Below are positions 21,860 through 32,004 of a DNA stretch of 64,000 nucleotides, in pieces (position 1 is the stretch's first letter; the number at the start of each line of letters is the position of its first letter). The position numbers and the translations under genes are program-made. The notes beneath the pieces are model-generated. The model ran no database searches. It was given only the letters and a program-made list of their open reading frames with translations, and was not told the DNA's origin. Location: NCBI GenBank assembly GCA_965240325.2, contig OZ251246.1, positions 992,001-1,056,000 on the forward strand, read 5' to 3'. The DNA comes from Rebecca billardiae RCC1528 (lineage: Eukaryota; Haptophyta).

Positions 21860-23794
21860 TCAGCGCGGCTCGAGGACGCTGATGCCCACGCGCGGCCCCG
21901 CGCCGGCCGGCGCCGCGCCGCCGATCTCAGACGCAGGCCCGCCCACCCTGCGGCCGCGTCCCGACGGGTAGCGCTGCGCAGTGCCCGCGCCCGGCAGCCG
22001 CGTCGCAGGCGGCAGCGTCGGCGGCTCGGGCAGGCCCGGCGCGTGCGCGACCGCGCAGCCCGCCTTGCCGCAGCCCGACGCCGCTGCCAGCACCGCAGCG
22101 GCCCCCAGGTCCGCCGCCGCCCCGACGCGTGCGAGCGCGGCTGCGGCAGGCGGGCCTCCGCCGCGCGCCGCCAGTGCGTCCGCGCGCGGCGGCACGGTGG
22201 GAAGCAGGCCGCTGTCAGCGCCACCGCGCGCGGACGGAGGCAGCGAGCCACGCCTGGGGCTGAGCTGCGGGTGCCACGTCGGCAGTGGCGCGCGCAGCGT
22301 CGCGCGTGGGCTTGCCGGCGCGCCGCGCCGGCAGCCCGTGCGCGCGCCGCCGCCTGGCTCGGGCCGCTGCGGCGGTGCGCTGAGCGCCGCAGGCATCGAG
22401 CCTCGCCTGACGACGCCGCGCGCGTCCGCACCACGCCACGCGCCCTCGGCCGGCCAGTGCGCGCCGCCGTGCACCACTGCCGCGCCCGCCGCCCCGCCAC
22501 ACGGGTCCGCTCCGTAGTGCTCCGCCGCCCACTCACGCAGCGCGCCCGCGATCGCGTCACAAAAGTCCGGCCACCGGAACGGGTTGGCGCTGATCCGGAT
22601 GGGCATCTCGAGCTGCACCGCGTCGGCGCCGGAGCCGACGGCGCGGGCGAGCGTGTGCGACGAGCGGCCGAAGAAGTAGCGCGTGAGCTGCACCTGCGCG
22701 CCCTGACACGCCTGCGCGCCGCCCTCACACGTCTCGGCCGCAGCCGCGCCGGCGGCGGGAGCGGGCTGCCCGCCGCCGCTGGGCGCACCGTCGTCGCCGC
22801 CGAGCGCGGCGGGCACGCCGGCGCGCGGGACGGCGAGCACGCTGCGCGCGCGCAGCAGCTCGCCGAGGCTCTTCTTGCCCGCGAGCAGCTCGGAGAGCCG
22901 CGCGCCGCCCTCGCCCTCCGCGCGCGCTCGCTCGTCGAGCTGCGCCCACAGCCGGTGCAGCGTGCAGCGCGCGCGCGCGGCCGCGCCGTCCGCAGTCGGC
23001 GCGTCCAGCAGCGCCGCGCCCTGCGCGAGGGCGGAGAGCGGCAGCAGGTAGCCCAGCTCGATCGAGTCGTGCCCGCCGTTCGCGCGGAAGTGCGACTGCG
23101 CGTGGAAGTCGACGAAGAGCTCGCGCCCGGGGAAGGCACGGCCGGCGGCGCTCAGCGCACGCTGCAACAGCTGGTGGTACGCGCCGTGCACCGCCGCGCC
23201 GCGCGCGCACGCGCAGCCCGTGGCGGGCTCGCGGTTGACGTCGACGACGCCGCGCGAGACGTGGCAGAGGAGCAGGTGCGGCATGAGCGCCTCGCGCGCC
23301 TCACGCGCGCCGGCGACCAGCCGCAGCGCCACGGCGCACGCGACGGCCGAGGCGCCCTTGTCACGGACTGTCACGGTCTCCGATGCGCGCCGCGCGGCCC
23401 AGCGAGGCGCGAGCCGGCCGTCGTGCGGCGAGGCGAGGACGAGCGGCGAGGTCCCTTCGAAGTACTCGATCCACGCCACCTCCGGGCTCTCCGACTCCAC
23501 CCACATCGGCGCGTCGTGGCCGTCGACGCCGGGCGCGCCGGCACGGGCCGCGGGCCGCGGATCGTCCGCCTTCTCGGTCGCGAGCAGCGTGCGCTGCAGC
23601 CGCTCGAGCGCGCGCGAGAGCGCCGTCGAGCGCTCGACGAGGTCCGACGTCGCCGGGTGCACTGTCACCGGTACGCGAAACGAGCCATCCACCCTCTTCC
23701 GCGGCGGCGGCGCCGCGCGGGGTTCGGGCGGACTCGGCTCCGGCATCCTGGGCCGGATCAAGCAACGGCGGATGAGCAAAACGCTCCTCGTCAT
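21860..23794 (-). CDS. N-formylglutamate amidohydrolase-like protein
   Basis: 644 residues from the ATG at 23794 (a second ATG at 23746). Residues about 110-420 resemble the N-formylglutamate amidohydrolase superfamily of zinc hydrolases: PLVLASPHDGRLAP (the SPH-type metal motif), a VRDKGA segment, PHLLLCHVSRGVVDVNRE, HGAYHQLLQ and LFVDFHAQSH followed by ELGYLLPL. The His, Asp and Asn-Arg-Glu positions expected around the metal are present. A further conserved block (LTRYFFGRSSHTLAR, LEMPIRISANPFRW) closes the domain. From residue about 470 to the end the sequence is low complexity (Gly/Ala/Pro/Arg) and probably disordered. Bacterial relatives act in histidine breakdown, while eukaryotic members are poorly characterised, so the substrate is open. 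The gene is divergent from the ceramidase-like gene (193 bp between starts). Confidence 0.8.
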   Translation of the reverse strand: MTRSVLLIRRCLIRPRMPEPSPPEPRAAPPPRKRVDGSFRVPVTVHPATSDLVERSTALSRALERLQRTLLATEKADDPRPAARAGAPGVDGHDAPMWVESESPEVAWIEYFEGTSPLVLASPHDGRLAPRWAARRASETVTVRDKGASAVACAVALRLVAGAREAREALMPHLLLCHVSRGVVDVNREPATGCACARGAAVHGAYHQLLQRALSAAGRAFPGRELFVDFHAQSHFRANGGHDSIELGYLLPLSALAQGAALLDAPTADGAAARARCTLHRLWAQLDERARAEGEGGARLSELLAGKKSLGELLRARSVLAVPRAGVPAALGGDDGAPSGGGQPAPAAGAAAAETCEGGAQACQGAQVQLTRYFFGRSSHTLARAVGSGADAVQLEMPIRISANPFRWPDFCDAIAGALREWAAEHYGADPCGGAAGAAVVHGGAHWPAEGAWRGADARGVVRRGSMPAALSAPPQRPEPGGGARTGCRRGAPASPRATLRAPLPTWHPQLSPRRGSLPPSARGGADSGLLPTVPPRADALAARGGGPPAAAALARVGAAADLGAAAVLAAASGCGKAGCAVAHAPGLPEPPTLPPATRLPGAGTAQRYPSGRGRRVGGPASEIGGAAPAGAGPRVGISVLEPR

Positions 23795-23987
23795 CACACG
23801 GTACAGTTTATTTGTTTTAAAGACCTGGAAACTGAAAACTGGGGGTAGTCACGAACGACTCGGAACTCACGACCGGCCCGGGTACAATTCCGCAAGGAAG
23901 ATTTTAGATTTTGGTACAAAGCCGCAGCGGGCCGCGGGCGCGCGGCCGCGCGCGGGCCGGCCGGGCGTGGCGAATCGTGAGCGCGGC

Positions 23988-25974
23988 ATGGGGGCGTGCG
24001 GCTCCGCTCGGCTCGCCGACGACGACGGGGCTCGGATTGCGCCCGCGCCGCAAGGCGTCGCGGCGAGCGGCGACGTGCCAACGACGGCGGACGAGCCCAG
24101 GCCCGCCCTGCCCCCGCCCTTCTCCGTCGTGTGGCACAAGGGCTATCAGGCCTTCATGTTTGTCAGTGTGATCGCGCTCTCGATGCTCCCGACCACCTTC
24201 TATTCTATCGGCGTGTACACGAGCAAGAGCGTGGAGTACTACGGGTGCATGAGCGCCGACGGGCGCGCCCATCTCTCCTTCTCCGTCAAGAACAACCGCA
24301 TCGGCGCGTGGCCTGTGGCCGAGCCGTTCTCGACCGCCACCAACTTGAGCTACGCGCTCGCTGGTGCGACTGTGTTCCTCATCGGCTATCTCTTCGGCAC
24401 GGACACGTACCCGTCGATGTACGGGCTGGCCGTCCTACTGGTGATGATGGGCACCGGCTCGGCGGCCTTCCACGCCACGGGCTCCCTCGTCGAGGTGCAC
24501 CTGCCCGCTTGGGCGTCGGTGTGGCAGCACGACATGGACCGGTGAGAGCGCGCACCGCTCCGCTGTGCGCTGGCTGCGGCCGGCACGCCACGGGCGCCGA
24601 GCCGTCGCCGAGGGGGCTTCACTACGCGCCCTCGACACCCGTGCTGCCTGGCTCTCGCCGCTGCGCTCCTCAGCGCACGCCGCACGGCTCTCACCGCCCG
24701 CGCCGCGCACTTGCCACACCGCCGTGCTGCGCCCGCACGCCGCGCCTGCCGATGCCGCGCGCGCGCGGCGCGCCTCCTCAGGTTCATGATGTTCGCCCTG
24801 TTCATCTTCACCGCATGCCTCAGCGTCAACGGCCTTGTGAAGGCGGCCACGGGCATCCCCGACAACCCGCGCTCGACCGTCAGCCTGATCGCGAATCTGT
24901 GCGGGCTGGCAGGCGTGGCGGGCGTGATCCTCATGCAGGGGAGCATCAGCGACGGCCGCATGCTGGGCGGCTGCGGCGCCGTCATCATCATCGCCAACGC
25001 CATCTCGCGCGGGATCCTCGAGGTGCGCGCGCACGGGATCCACTTCGAGCCGCTCGCGCTCCGCGGCGCCGATGGCGGGAGCGCGCGCGGCTGGCTGTGG
25101 CCGTTCCTCAGGGCCGCGCTGGGCAGCGCGCTGCAGCGTGTCTTCCTCCTCGCCGTCGCCTTCTGGATGAACGGCGTCTCGATGGGGTGCAACACCGCGG
25201 CGACCGGCTACGTGTGGAACCCGCCCAAGGTGTGCCCCGTCGACCAGGCGGTTGGGGTCGAGCTGCAGAAGTGCCATGTGCGCGCACGCGCGAGCGCTTG
25301 CTCGGGCCGCGGCGCGCCGCCGATCGTCGCCGTCGCCCCTGCCGGCTGACGCTGCGCCCAGCGGTGGCGTGCGCCCTCGCCCACCGGTCCCGCCGCAGGA
25401 CTTTTACCACGGCGCGTGGCACCTGCTCTCGGGGATCGTGATCCTGACGATGGGCTTTGACGCGCAGCAGGCGCTGAGCGCGAGGCTGCCGCCGCCCCTG
25501 TACGCGATGCCGGGGGGACCGCTCTGGAGCGTGCTCGGCGCGCGGCACGAGGAGGCGGCGGTGGTGGACAAGCTCGTGATCGACTGGGCCGCGCAGGCGG
25601 CGGCTGTCCTCATCAGCGCCACGCTGCTGATCGTCTCCTGGATCGACTTCTCGGGCTCAGAGGGCAGCGGCTTCCCCGTCAAGATCGGTGGCGCGTTCAC
25701 GCTGTACTGGACAGGCCGCTCGTTCGAGGGCTGGCTGTGGGTGTGGCTCGTGCTCGTCCTCGTGGTGATCTTGCCGCTCGCCGTGCTCTTCGCGTACGCG
25801 CTGCATCAGTATGCGCCGCTGCTGCGCGCAGCCGGCCCGGGCGGGCATGGCTATGCGAGAGTGCCAGGTGGCCAAACGCGCGGCCGGTCTCCTCACGCCG
25901 AGGGCGGCGGGCCCGGCGGCGATGGGGAGCCACGCGGGGGTGGAGACATTGAGCTCGCACGGCGTGGCAACTAG
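23988..25974 (+). CDS. Ceramidase-like (CREST superfamily) integral membrane protein
   Basis: Three exons, 23988-24541, 24782-25277 and 25399-25974, give 541 residues with about eight or nine membrane segments. The CREST hydrolase residues are in order: EPFSTATNLSYA, then GTGSAAFHATGS (Ser and His), DMDR/FMMFALF after the first splice (Asp), and DYHGAWH-like FYHGAWHLLSG after the second splice (two His). These Ser, Asp and His residues bind zinc in alkaline ceramidases and adiponectin receptors. A role in sphingolipid or other amide/ester lipid hydrolysis is therefore likely. Downstream are extra helices (AAVLISATLLIVSW; WLWVWLVLVLVVILPLAVLFAYAL) and a glycine-rich tail that usual ceramidases (about 270 residues) lack, so this is an extended version. 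The first intron starts GTGAGA, the second GTGCGC. Confidence 0.82.
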
Positions 25975-26289
25975 GCCTTCAGGCTGCCCCTGACGCCCAC
26001 GCCTAGCGGCGGAGGGCTGGTGTGGTGCCAGGCCACGGCGCACTGCGCAGATGAGCATCGCGTGATTCTGATGACTGATGCTCTCCTGGCGGTGTCGGGG
26101 CGAAGCCAAAGGAGATCAAACCTCGGTCGTCTGGGCCCCGGGCTGCATATTCAGCGGAATCTTCCCTTTCAGCTCCGCCCCGAACCGGCGCAAGAAGTTG
26201 AAAGCGGGTGGAGCCGCGAGGTCTCATCAAAGCGGCGGCCAAAACGTGGGCGGACCAGGGTGAGGGGCGAGGGGCCATCAAGCAGCATC
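25975..26289. other. Intergenic, upstream of the kinase gene
   Basis: A 315-bp spacer. The kinase frame stays open upstream to 26020 but without conserved sequence, so it is treated as 5' leader. Confidence 0.5.
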
Positions 26290-28242
26290 ATGGCAGCCGC
26301 GCAGCTCGACGAGGTGGTGCGCGCCGTCCTCGCCGAGTGCGCCACGGACGAGGCGCCCGGCGCGCGCCTGAAGTCGAGCGCCGTGCCGGAGGAAGTGCGC
26401 CGCCGCGCCGCCGCCGCCTCCGCCGCCGCCGCCGCGGCTCTCTCGCCGCACCTCGACGCGGCGTGGGAGCGTGCGTGTGCCACTGTGCTCGACTCGAGCG
26501 CAGTGTTACGCGTCGACCTCGAGGAGGCGTGGGCGCGGGCGATGCAGCTGTGCGACGGCGCGACTCTCGCCGAGCAGCGCTTCGCCATCGTGGGCAAGCT
26601 CGGCGCGGGCATGTTCGCCACGGTGCACCTCGCGTTTGACCGCGAGCTGCGCAAGAACGTGGCGCTCAAGATCTACGAGGGGAAGCACGTGCCCAAGGCG
26701 ACGCAGGAGCTGGCGATCTGGCGGGCGTGCACGCACCCGAACGTCGTGCGGCTGTACGACTCGATCGTCGCGCCCGACCGCGTCTACGCCGTCATCGAGC
26801 TCGCGCCCGGCGGCGAGCTGCTCGCCAAGCTGAGCGAGGTGGACCGCTTCGATGAGCGCGCGGCGAGGCAGATCTTCAGGCAGTGCGCCGAGGCGCTGGC
26901 GTACCTGCACGACGAGGCGGGCGTGGCGCACCGGGACATCAAGCCCGAGAACCTGCTGTGCACCTCGCCCGAGCCCGGCGAGATCGGCGCGCTCAAGCTC
27001 GGCGACTTTGGCTTTGCGGCGCGCATCAGCGCGCCTGAGCTGCTGGCCGGCTTCGGCGGCGGCGGCGGCGGCGCGGCGCCCAGGCCGGCGGCGGCGGCGG
27101 GCTCGGCGCAGGGTGGCCCGCCGCCGCCGTCGCAGCCCGAGTCGCCGATGCTGTCCCCCACCGCCCCGACCACGCCGCCCACCCCCGCGCCCGGCTGGAC
27201 CTCTCGACGAAACTCGCGCTCGAACGCGCGGCTGACGCGGCTGGTGGGCACGCCCGACTATATGGCGCCCGAGCAGATACTGATCTGGCGCAGGCGCGAG
27301 CGGGAGCGGCGGCGGCGGGCGGCGGCGCAGAGGCAGGGCGGCGCGGACGGCGGCGCCGCGCTCGGCGGCGGCGCGAGGCCGCCGCCCATCTCCACCGCCG
27401 CCGAGCAGTCCGGGCCGGACGCCGACGGCCCGGACTTTTATGACGAGTCGGTCGACTGCTGGGCGCTCGGCTGCATCGCGTATGAGCTGCTCTCGGGCTC
27501 GCCGCCGTTCGTCGACGAGGACGACGAGAGGCTGCACACGCTGATCTGCTGCGCGCCGGTCAGCTTCGACGACGAGGCCGTGTGGGGCGGCGTGAGCGAG
27601 CACGCAAAGGATCTGATCGTGCGGCTGCTCGAGCGAGACCCGTCCAAGCGGCTGCGCGCGGCAGAGGCCCTCAACCACCCGTGGCTCGCGGCCGCGTCGC
27701 CGCACGCGTCAGCGCGCGCGCCCGCGCGCGTGTCGCCCGACGCGGCCGAGGCGGCGCGGCTCTCCTCCGTGCAGCGCAACCGCGAGCACGTGCGCGAGGT
27801 GCGGCGCAACCGCCGCTTCCGCGTCGGAGGCATCGCGGTCGGCTCGATCGTGCGCATGGAGATGCTTGCCCATGCCACGATGGCACGCGCGCTGCCACGC
27901 ACGCCGTCGCCTCCGCCTCGCGGGCTGCGCGCGGTCAGCGAGCAAGCGGCCGGGGCGGGCGCCGCGCCGCACGCTCCCGCCGCAGCGGCCTCAGCCGAGC
28001 TCGCCGGGCCGAGCGCGTCCGCGCCGATGGGCGCCGCGACTGCCGAGCCGCCCCTCGAGAGCCACGCGCAGACGGGCCAAGACTCGCCGGCGGACGAAGC
28101 GCGTACCGATGGGGCTGGGCCTGGGGCTGGCAGCGGGGGTGGGCTGCTGGCGCTCCGCGCGCTCACGTGCACCGGGGTCGTGCTGGCAGCGTCCGTGCTC
28201 GGCGAGGGCTACCGCTCCAGCAGAGCATCAGGCGGCCCATAG
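26290..28242 (+). CDS. Serine/threonine protein kinase, CAMK-like
   Basis: 650 residues in one exon from the ATG at 26290. The kinase domain covers about residues 96-465: glycine loop GKLGAGMFATVH, VAIK-type lysine in VALKIYEG, catalytic loop HRDIKPENLL, DFG in LGDFGFAA, GTPDYMAPEQ, the subdomain IX CWALGCIAYELLSGSPPF, and the invariant Arg in DPSKRLRAAEALNHPWL. It should therefore be active. Two low-complexity inserts are unusual: one of about 60 residues between DFG and the GTPDY segment (activation loop) and one of about 45 residues after the APE helix. The C-terminal 180 residues are disordered and end in a weakly hydrophobic stretch (LTCTGVVLAASVLG). The LIK/KPEN pattern suits the CAMK/AGC side of the kinome. 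No regulatory domain is recognisable. Confidence 0.92.
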   Translation: MAAAQLDEVVRAVLAECATDEAPGARLKSSAVPEEVRRRAAAASAAAAAALSPHLDAAWERACATVLDSSAVLRVDLEEAWARAMQLCDGATLAEQRFAIVGKLGAGMFATVHLAFDRELRKNVALKIYEGKHVPKATQELAIWRACTHPNVVRLYDSIVAPDRVYAVIELAPGGELLAKLSEVDRFDERAARQIFRQCAEALAYLHDEAGVAHRDIKPENLLCTSPEPGEIGALKLGDFGFAARISAPELLAGFGGGGGGAAPRPAAAAGSAQGGPPPPSQPESPMLSPTAPTTPPTPAPGWTSRRNSRSNARLTRLVGTPDYMAPEQILIWRRRERERRRRAAAQRQGGADGGAALGGGARPPPISTAAEQSGPDADGPDFYDESVDCWALGCIAYELLSGSPPFVDEDDERLHTLICCAPVSFDDEAVWGGVSEHAKDLIVRLLERDPSKRLRAAEALNHPWLAAASPHASARAPARVSPDAAEAARLSSVQRNREHVREVRRNRRFRVGGIAVGSIVRMEMLAHATMARALPRTPSPPPRGLRAVSEQAAGAGAAPHAPAAAASAELAGPSASAPMGAATAEPPLESHAQTGQDSPADEARTDGAGPGAGSGGGLLALRALTCTGVVLAASVLGEGYRSSRASGGP

Positions 28243-28727
28243 CTGGCCACTTAGGCGGCGCCAGCGTCGCGCGTGGCCACTCTGAGCCGCTGCGAGACAT
28301 GCAGGCTGCACGACAGCTCTCGATATGCTGATGAGTTAAGACGATGACGACGACTCGGACGAGTAACGACGACGACTGGGAATCCGCGGTTTCGCACTAT
28401 TCAGAGCACGAGGCCGCGGCATAGCAACGCAGATTTATTCTTCCGCTTGCTCTATCAGACCACTTGAACGATCTAATCGAGGTTTCCAATTGAAAATGAC
28501 GAAAGTACATCCATCCATTAGAGAACCCAAATCCCGAGCGCGGCAAAGCCGTGGAACGCAGTAATCAGCCTCGTCAGCGATAGTCCGCTCACGAAATCGA
28601 GGCGCTGGAAATGAGTTCTTCGCGTGCAACCGCGGAGGCGGGAGCCCTCCCGCGGGTGCGGAGCACCGATTCTGACCCGCCCCCTGCGCCTGCGGCCGGG
28701 CGGCGAGTGCGATGCAGCTGGCCCGGC

Positions 28728-29100
28728 GCTGGGGGGCGCGGATGTGCTTGCGGAGCCGGCGTGCGTGGACGGGCTGTTGCGGGAGAGTATCTGCCGCCCT
28801 CCTGCGCCGCGCGACTTGCGCCACGCCTCTTTCGCCTCGGCTCAGGGCAGCGCGCACGCGCGCGCCGCCTCCGGGGCCAGCCTTCGGCCTGCGCCGCAGG
28901 CCGACCGCGCGCGCGCCGTGCGCGGCGTGGTCGGGAAGGAACGGGCGCGGCTGCCGGGCGAGATGGCGATATCATGTGCGCACGCCATGCCGCCCCGCCA
29001 CGCCTTGCCGAGCGTGTCGCTGGTCCATTTGCACGCCTCTTCGAGTTGTCACAAATGGTGTGCACGCGGCCTCGCGGTCCGGTGACCGCTGGGGGCCGCG
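28728..29100 (+). repeat. Dispersed repeat family B, copy 1
   Basis: Contains GCGGATGTGCTTGCGGAGCC, the AGAGTATCTGCCGCCCTCCTG block, GGTCGGGAAGGAACGGGC, GAGATGGCGATATCATGTGC and TTCGAGTTGTCACA in order. Confidence 0.85.
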
Positions 29101-29110
29101 CCCGGGCCAG

Positions 29111-29470
29111 GGCGCTGCGGGCGCGGATGTGCTTGCGGAGCCGGCGTGCGTGGACGGGCTGTTGTGGGAGAGTATCTGCCGCCCTCCTGCACCGCGCGAC
29201 TTGCGCCACGCCTCTTTCGCCTCGGCTCAGGGCAGCGCGCACGCGGCGCGTCGCCTCAAGGCCAGCCTTGCCTGCGCCGCAGCCGACCGCGTGCGCGCCG
29301 TGCGCGGCGTGGTCGGGAAGGAACGGGCACGGCTGCCGGGCGAGATGGCGATATCATGTGCGCACGCCATGCCGCCCCGCCACGCCTTGCCGAGCGTGTC
29401 GCTGGTCCGTTTGCACGCCTCTTCGAGTTGTCACACTATGAATGGTGTGCCACGGCCTCGCGGTCGTGAC
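29111..29470 (+). repeat. Dispersed repeat family B, copy 2
   Basis: Nearly identical direct copy of 28728-29100, with small differences (GTTGTGGGAG, a changed spacer after GCGCACGCG, and a few inserted bases after TTGTCACA). Confidence 0.85.
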
Positions 29471-29682
29471 CCTTGCCGGGACGATCATTGAGACACAGAA
29501 CAGTGCCAAGCGGGCACGCGGGATACTCTTACATGAATGTTCATCACCACGTGGTCGTGTAGAAGTGCTGGGTGCGACGCTTTCCTCGCGCGGATGCACT
29601 TTCATCATCTTCTTCGAGCTCCGAGGTCTGGCTTCAGGCACGACAAGAAATCAGCACTCGTCAACAGCTGTGCGGATCCGTT

Positions 29683-29998
29683 ATCGTGCCCTTTCGCGGC
29701 GCCGCGGGGCGGCATGGCGTGCGCACATGATGTCGTCATCTCGCCCGGCAGCACCCCCCGTTCCTTCCCGACCACGCCGCGCACGGCGCGCGCGCGGTTG
29801 CGGCTGCGGCGCGGGCACGGTGCGGCCCTGGCCTCCGAGGCGGCGCGCGCGTGCGCGCTGCCCTGAGCCGCGGCGAAAAGAGGCGTGGCGCGAGACGCGC
29901 GGCGCAGGAGGGCGCCATATACTCTCCCGCAACAGCCTGTCCACGCAAGCCGGCTCCGCGAGCACATCCGCGCCCGCAGCGCCGTGCCCCGGGCGCGC
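29683..29998 (-). repeat. Dispersed repeat family B, copy 3 (inverted)
   Basis: Reverse-complement copy, more diverged. CATATACTCTCCCGCAACAG is the inverse of the CTGTTGCGGGAGAGTATCTG block, and TGCGCACATGATGTCGTCAT matches the GATATCATGTGCGCA block. Confidence 0.8.
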
Positions 29999-30313
29999 CG
30001 GCCGCCAACGGCGCTCGGCCGCCTTCGCCTGCCCGCCCTGCCGCCGAGGGCAAAGGTCAAGATTTGGTCGGCCCTCGCCTGCCGAGCCGCCACCGGCCGG
30101 GGGCTCCCTGCACCATCTATCTCATTGCGGCTCAATTTTGGGATTGCGAGACCAGCTCATCGATTGACGCACATCCGCACCCGCGAGACCTGAAAATCTT
30201 ATTCGCGGGTAGCGACGGGTGCGTCCTGCGGCTGTTTTTCTCGTATGTCCAAACCGCGGATTCCCAGTGCAGGGGGAACGACCTGGTATAGCTATATATA
30301 TAATTAAGCTAAC

Positions 30314-30357
<44 letters not shown>

Positions 30358-30626
30358 TATCGCATGTCTGCTACTTCTCAATCATCTGCCCATGGCGATC
30401 CGAAGACAGCGGTCTGACACTCTGACAGACTGTCACCGCCGGGCCCGGCGGGCCGGGGCCCCGCCGGCGGCGCACTGTCACTGAGCTGCCTGCCGCCCCG
30501 CGCCACAGTGTCGCGGCCCACAGGCCCGCGGCGCGGCCCGCGGCCCGCCCGGCCCAGCAAACGCAGTGCTTGGTGCGAGTGGATGGCGAGATGCTGATGA
30601 CGCTGATGACACGCGACGAACGAACG

Positions 30627-31466
30627 CTATGGCCGCCACGCACCGCCAGGTGGCGCCGTCGGCGTCGGTGCACGGTTGCCACCGCCAGGCCTGCTCCTGC
30701 GGCGAGGTGACAGCTGGGCCGGGTGGGGCGGCAGCCGCCCGGCCTGGGCAGTCGGCCCCGAGCCTCGGCCCGCTGACGGCCGGGATGCGCGCATGGCGAA
30801 AGGGAGAAACCCGGCCGGTCCGGCCCTTGGCGCACCATCCGGGGCCCTGTTTGGGATGCTGCCGCGAGGGCTTGGGCCGCCCGCGCTGCGCCCCGCGCCC
30901 AGGCCGGCATGAGCTCCGAGCGCGCCGGGAGGGCGAGGTGGCACGGAGCGAGAGCGAGCCAGTGCTCGAGGTGGCGCGGCGGCGCGATGCGGCGCGCCAG
31001 ACGAGAAGCGCAGCGTCTCGCGGCACTTGGGGCAGACCGAGCACTTCTCGAGCCACGGCTTGATGCAGCGAGCATGGAACGGGTGCCGCGCCGCGCACGG
31101 CAGCTGGACGATCGGGTGTGCTCGCACGGCGTCGAGGCAGATCTCGCAGCACTCGTCCGCGCTGGCTGTGCGAGACACGTACGCGGTGGCAAGGAACGCG
31201 CGCAGCTGCCCCGCACTGATCGGTGTCGACACGTACTTGCCCTCGGGGTCAGCAGCGACGCGATTGTCCCGCCACGGGCGCGCCTCATTGCTGTGGTCGG
31301 GAGCACGCCTGCGAGCGTGCGTCGGGCTCGCTTCCGCCAGCAGCCGGCGGAATCGCGAGTCAAAGTCCGAGTAGAGAGCGCGCGCTTCGGGCTGCGACGA
31401 CCTCCGCGCGACGTGCCTTCGCACCCCCGGCGGTGTCGCCCAAGGGGGCGTGTTGGCAGCCGCCAT
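30627..31466 (-). CDS. RING-H2 finger protein
   Basis: 279 residues from the first ATG at 31466. A RING-H2 finger lies at about residues 100-145: CEIC, LPC, then H-x2-H in RHPFHARC, and CPKC, with the usual spacing and the WLEK segment that contacts E2 enzymes. It is therefore a likely E3 ubiquitin ligase or a subunit of one. The 90 residues before the finger are partly ordered (LYSDFDSRFRRLLAEA; YVSTPISAGQLRAFLATAYVS). After the finger the sequence is Pro/Arg/Ala/Gly-rich. That tail may be disordered or may in part be an unspliced intron, so the true C-terminus is uncertain. No membrane segment is seen. Confidence 0.75.
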   Translation of the reverse strand: MAAANTPPWATPPGVRRHVARRSSQPEARALYSDFDSRFRRLLAEASPTHARRRAPDHSNEARPWRDNRVAADPEGKYVSTPISAGQLRAFLATAYVSRTASADECCEICLDAVRAHPIVQLPCAARHPFHARCIKPWLEKCSVCPKCRETLRFSSGAPHRAAAPPRALARSRSVPPRPPGALGAHAGLGAGRSAGGPSPRGSIPNRAPDGAPRAGPAGFLPFAMRASRPSAGRGSGPTAQAGRLPPHPAQLSPRRRSRPGGGNRAPTPTAPPGGAWRP

Positions 31467-31935
31467 GCGTGGTTTTGGCAAGGCCAGGCTGTCAACGGCC
31501 AGGGCCAGTTCTGGTCTTCTGGAAGAAGGAGTTCGACTAGTCGAAGTTCGAGTGCAGCGCTGGAGAGCTCCCAGTAAACAAGGTTGACGCTTAGTTGACG
31601 CGGGTGCAGTGGAGTGGTGTCAAGGCACTTGGTGTCTCGGTCAGTGGTTTGAGGTTGGGTGAGGGTGGTCGGGTTGGTTGGGGGCTGGCCAGGGTAGCCG
31701 GCTGGAGGCTTCGGCCGCCAGTCTGATCACCCGGAGCCCGTTATAAAGGGGAATTTTTAAACGGTGCTGACCACTGCCAAGCTGAAAGCAGCCAAGACGA
31801 TGATGGAGTCGCGGCGCTGCCGAACAGGCGGGGAGCCGGGCCACACCGCGGGCGCACGGACCCGGACTCAGAAGCATCAGTTTAATATATATATATACCG
31901 TTATCGGCTCTCGATATCTATAACGCCGCATATAA

Positions 31936-32004
<69 letters not shown>

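Larger units (their letters stand above)
28243..30626. other. Gene-poor region with repeat family B
   Basis: Holds three copies of a 300-370-bp repeat (listed separately). An (AT)n stretch lies at 30314-30360. Several ORFs of 100-270 codons occur, but they fall inside the repeat copies and change frame between copies, so none is called as a gene. Confidence 0.6.

Noticed and set aside
28611-30167. Overlapping frames of 100-280 codons
   Set aside because: They lie in repeat family B and switch frame between near-identical copies, so they are repeat-derived.
30314-32002. The (AT)n runs as promoters or origins
   Set aside because: They are simple microsatellites with no fixed position relative to genes; no specific element can be supported.
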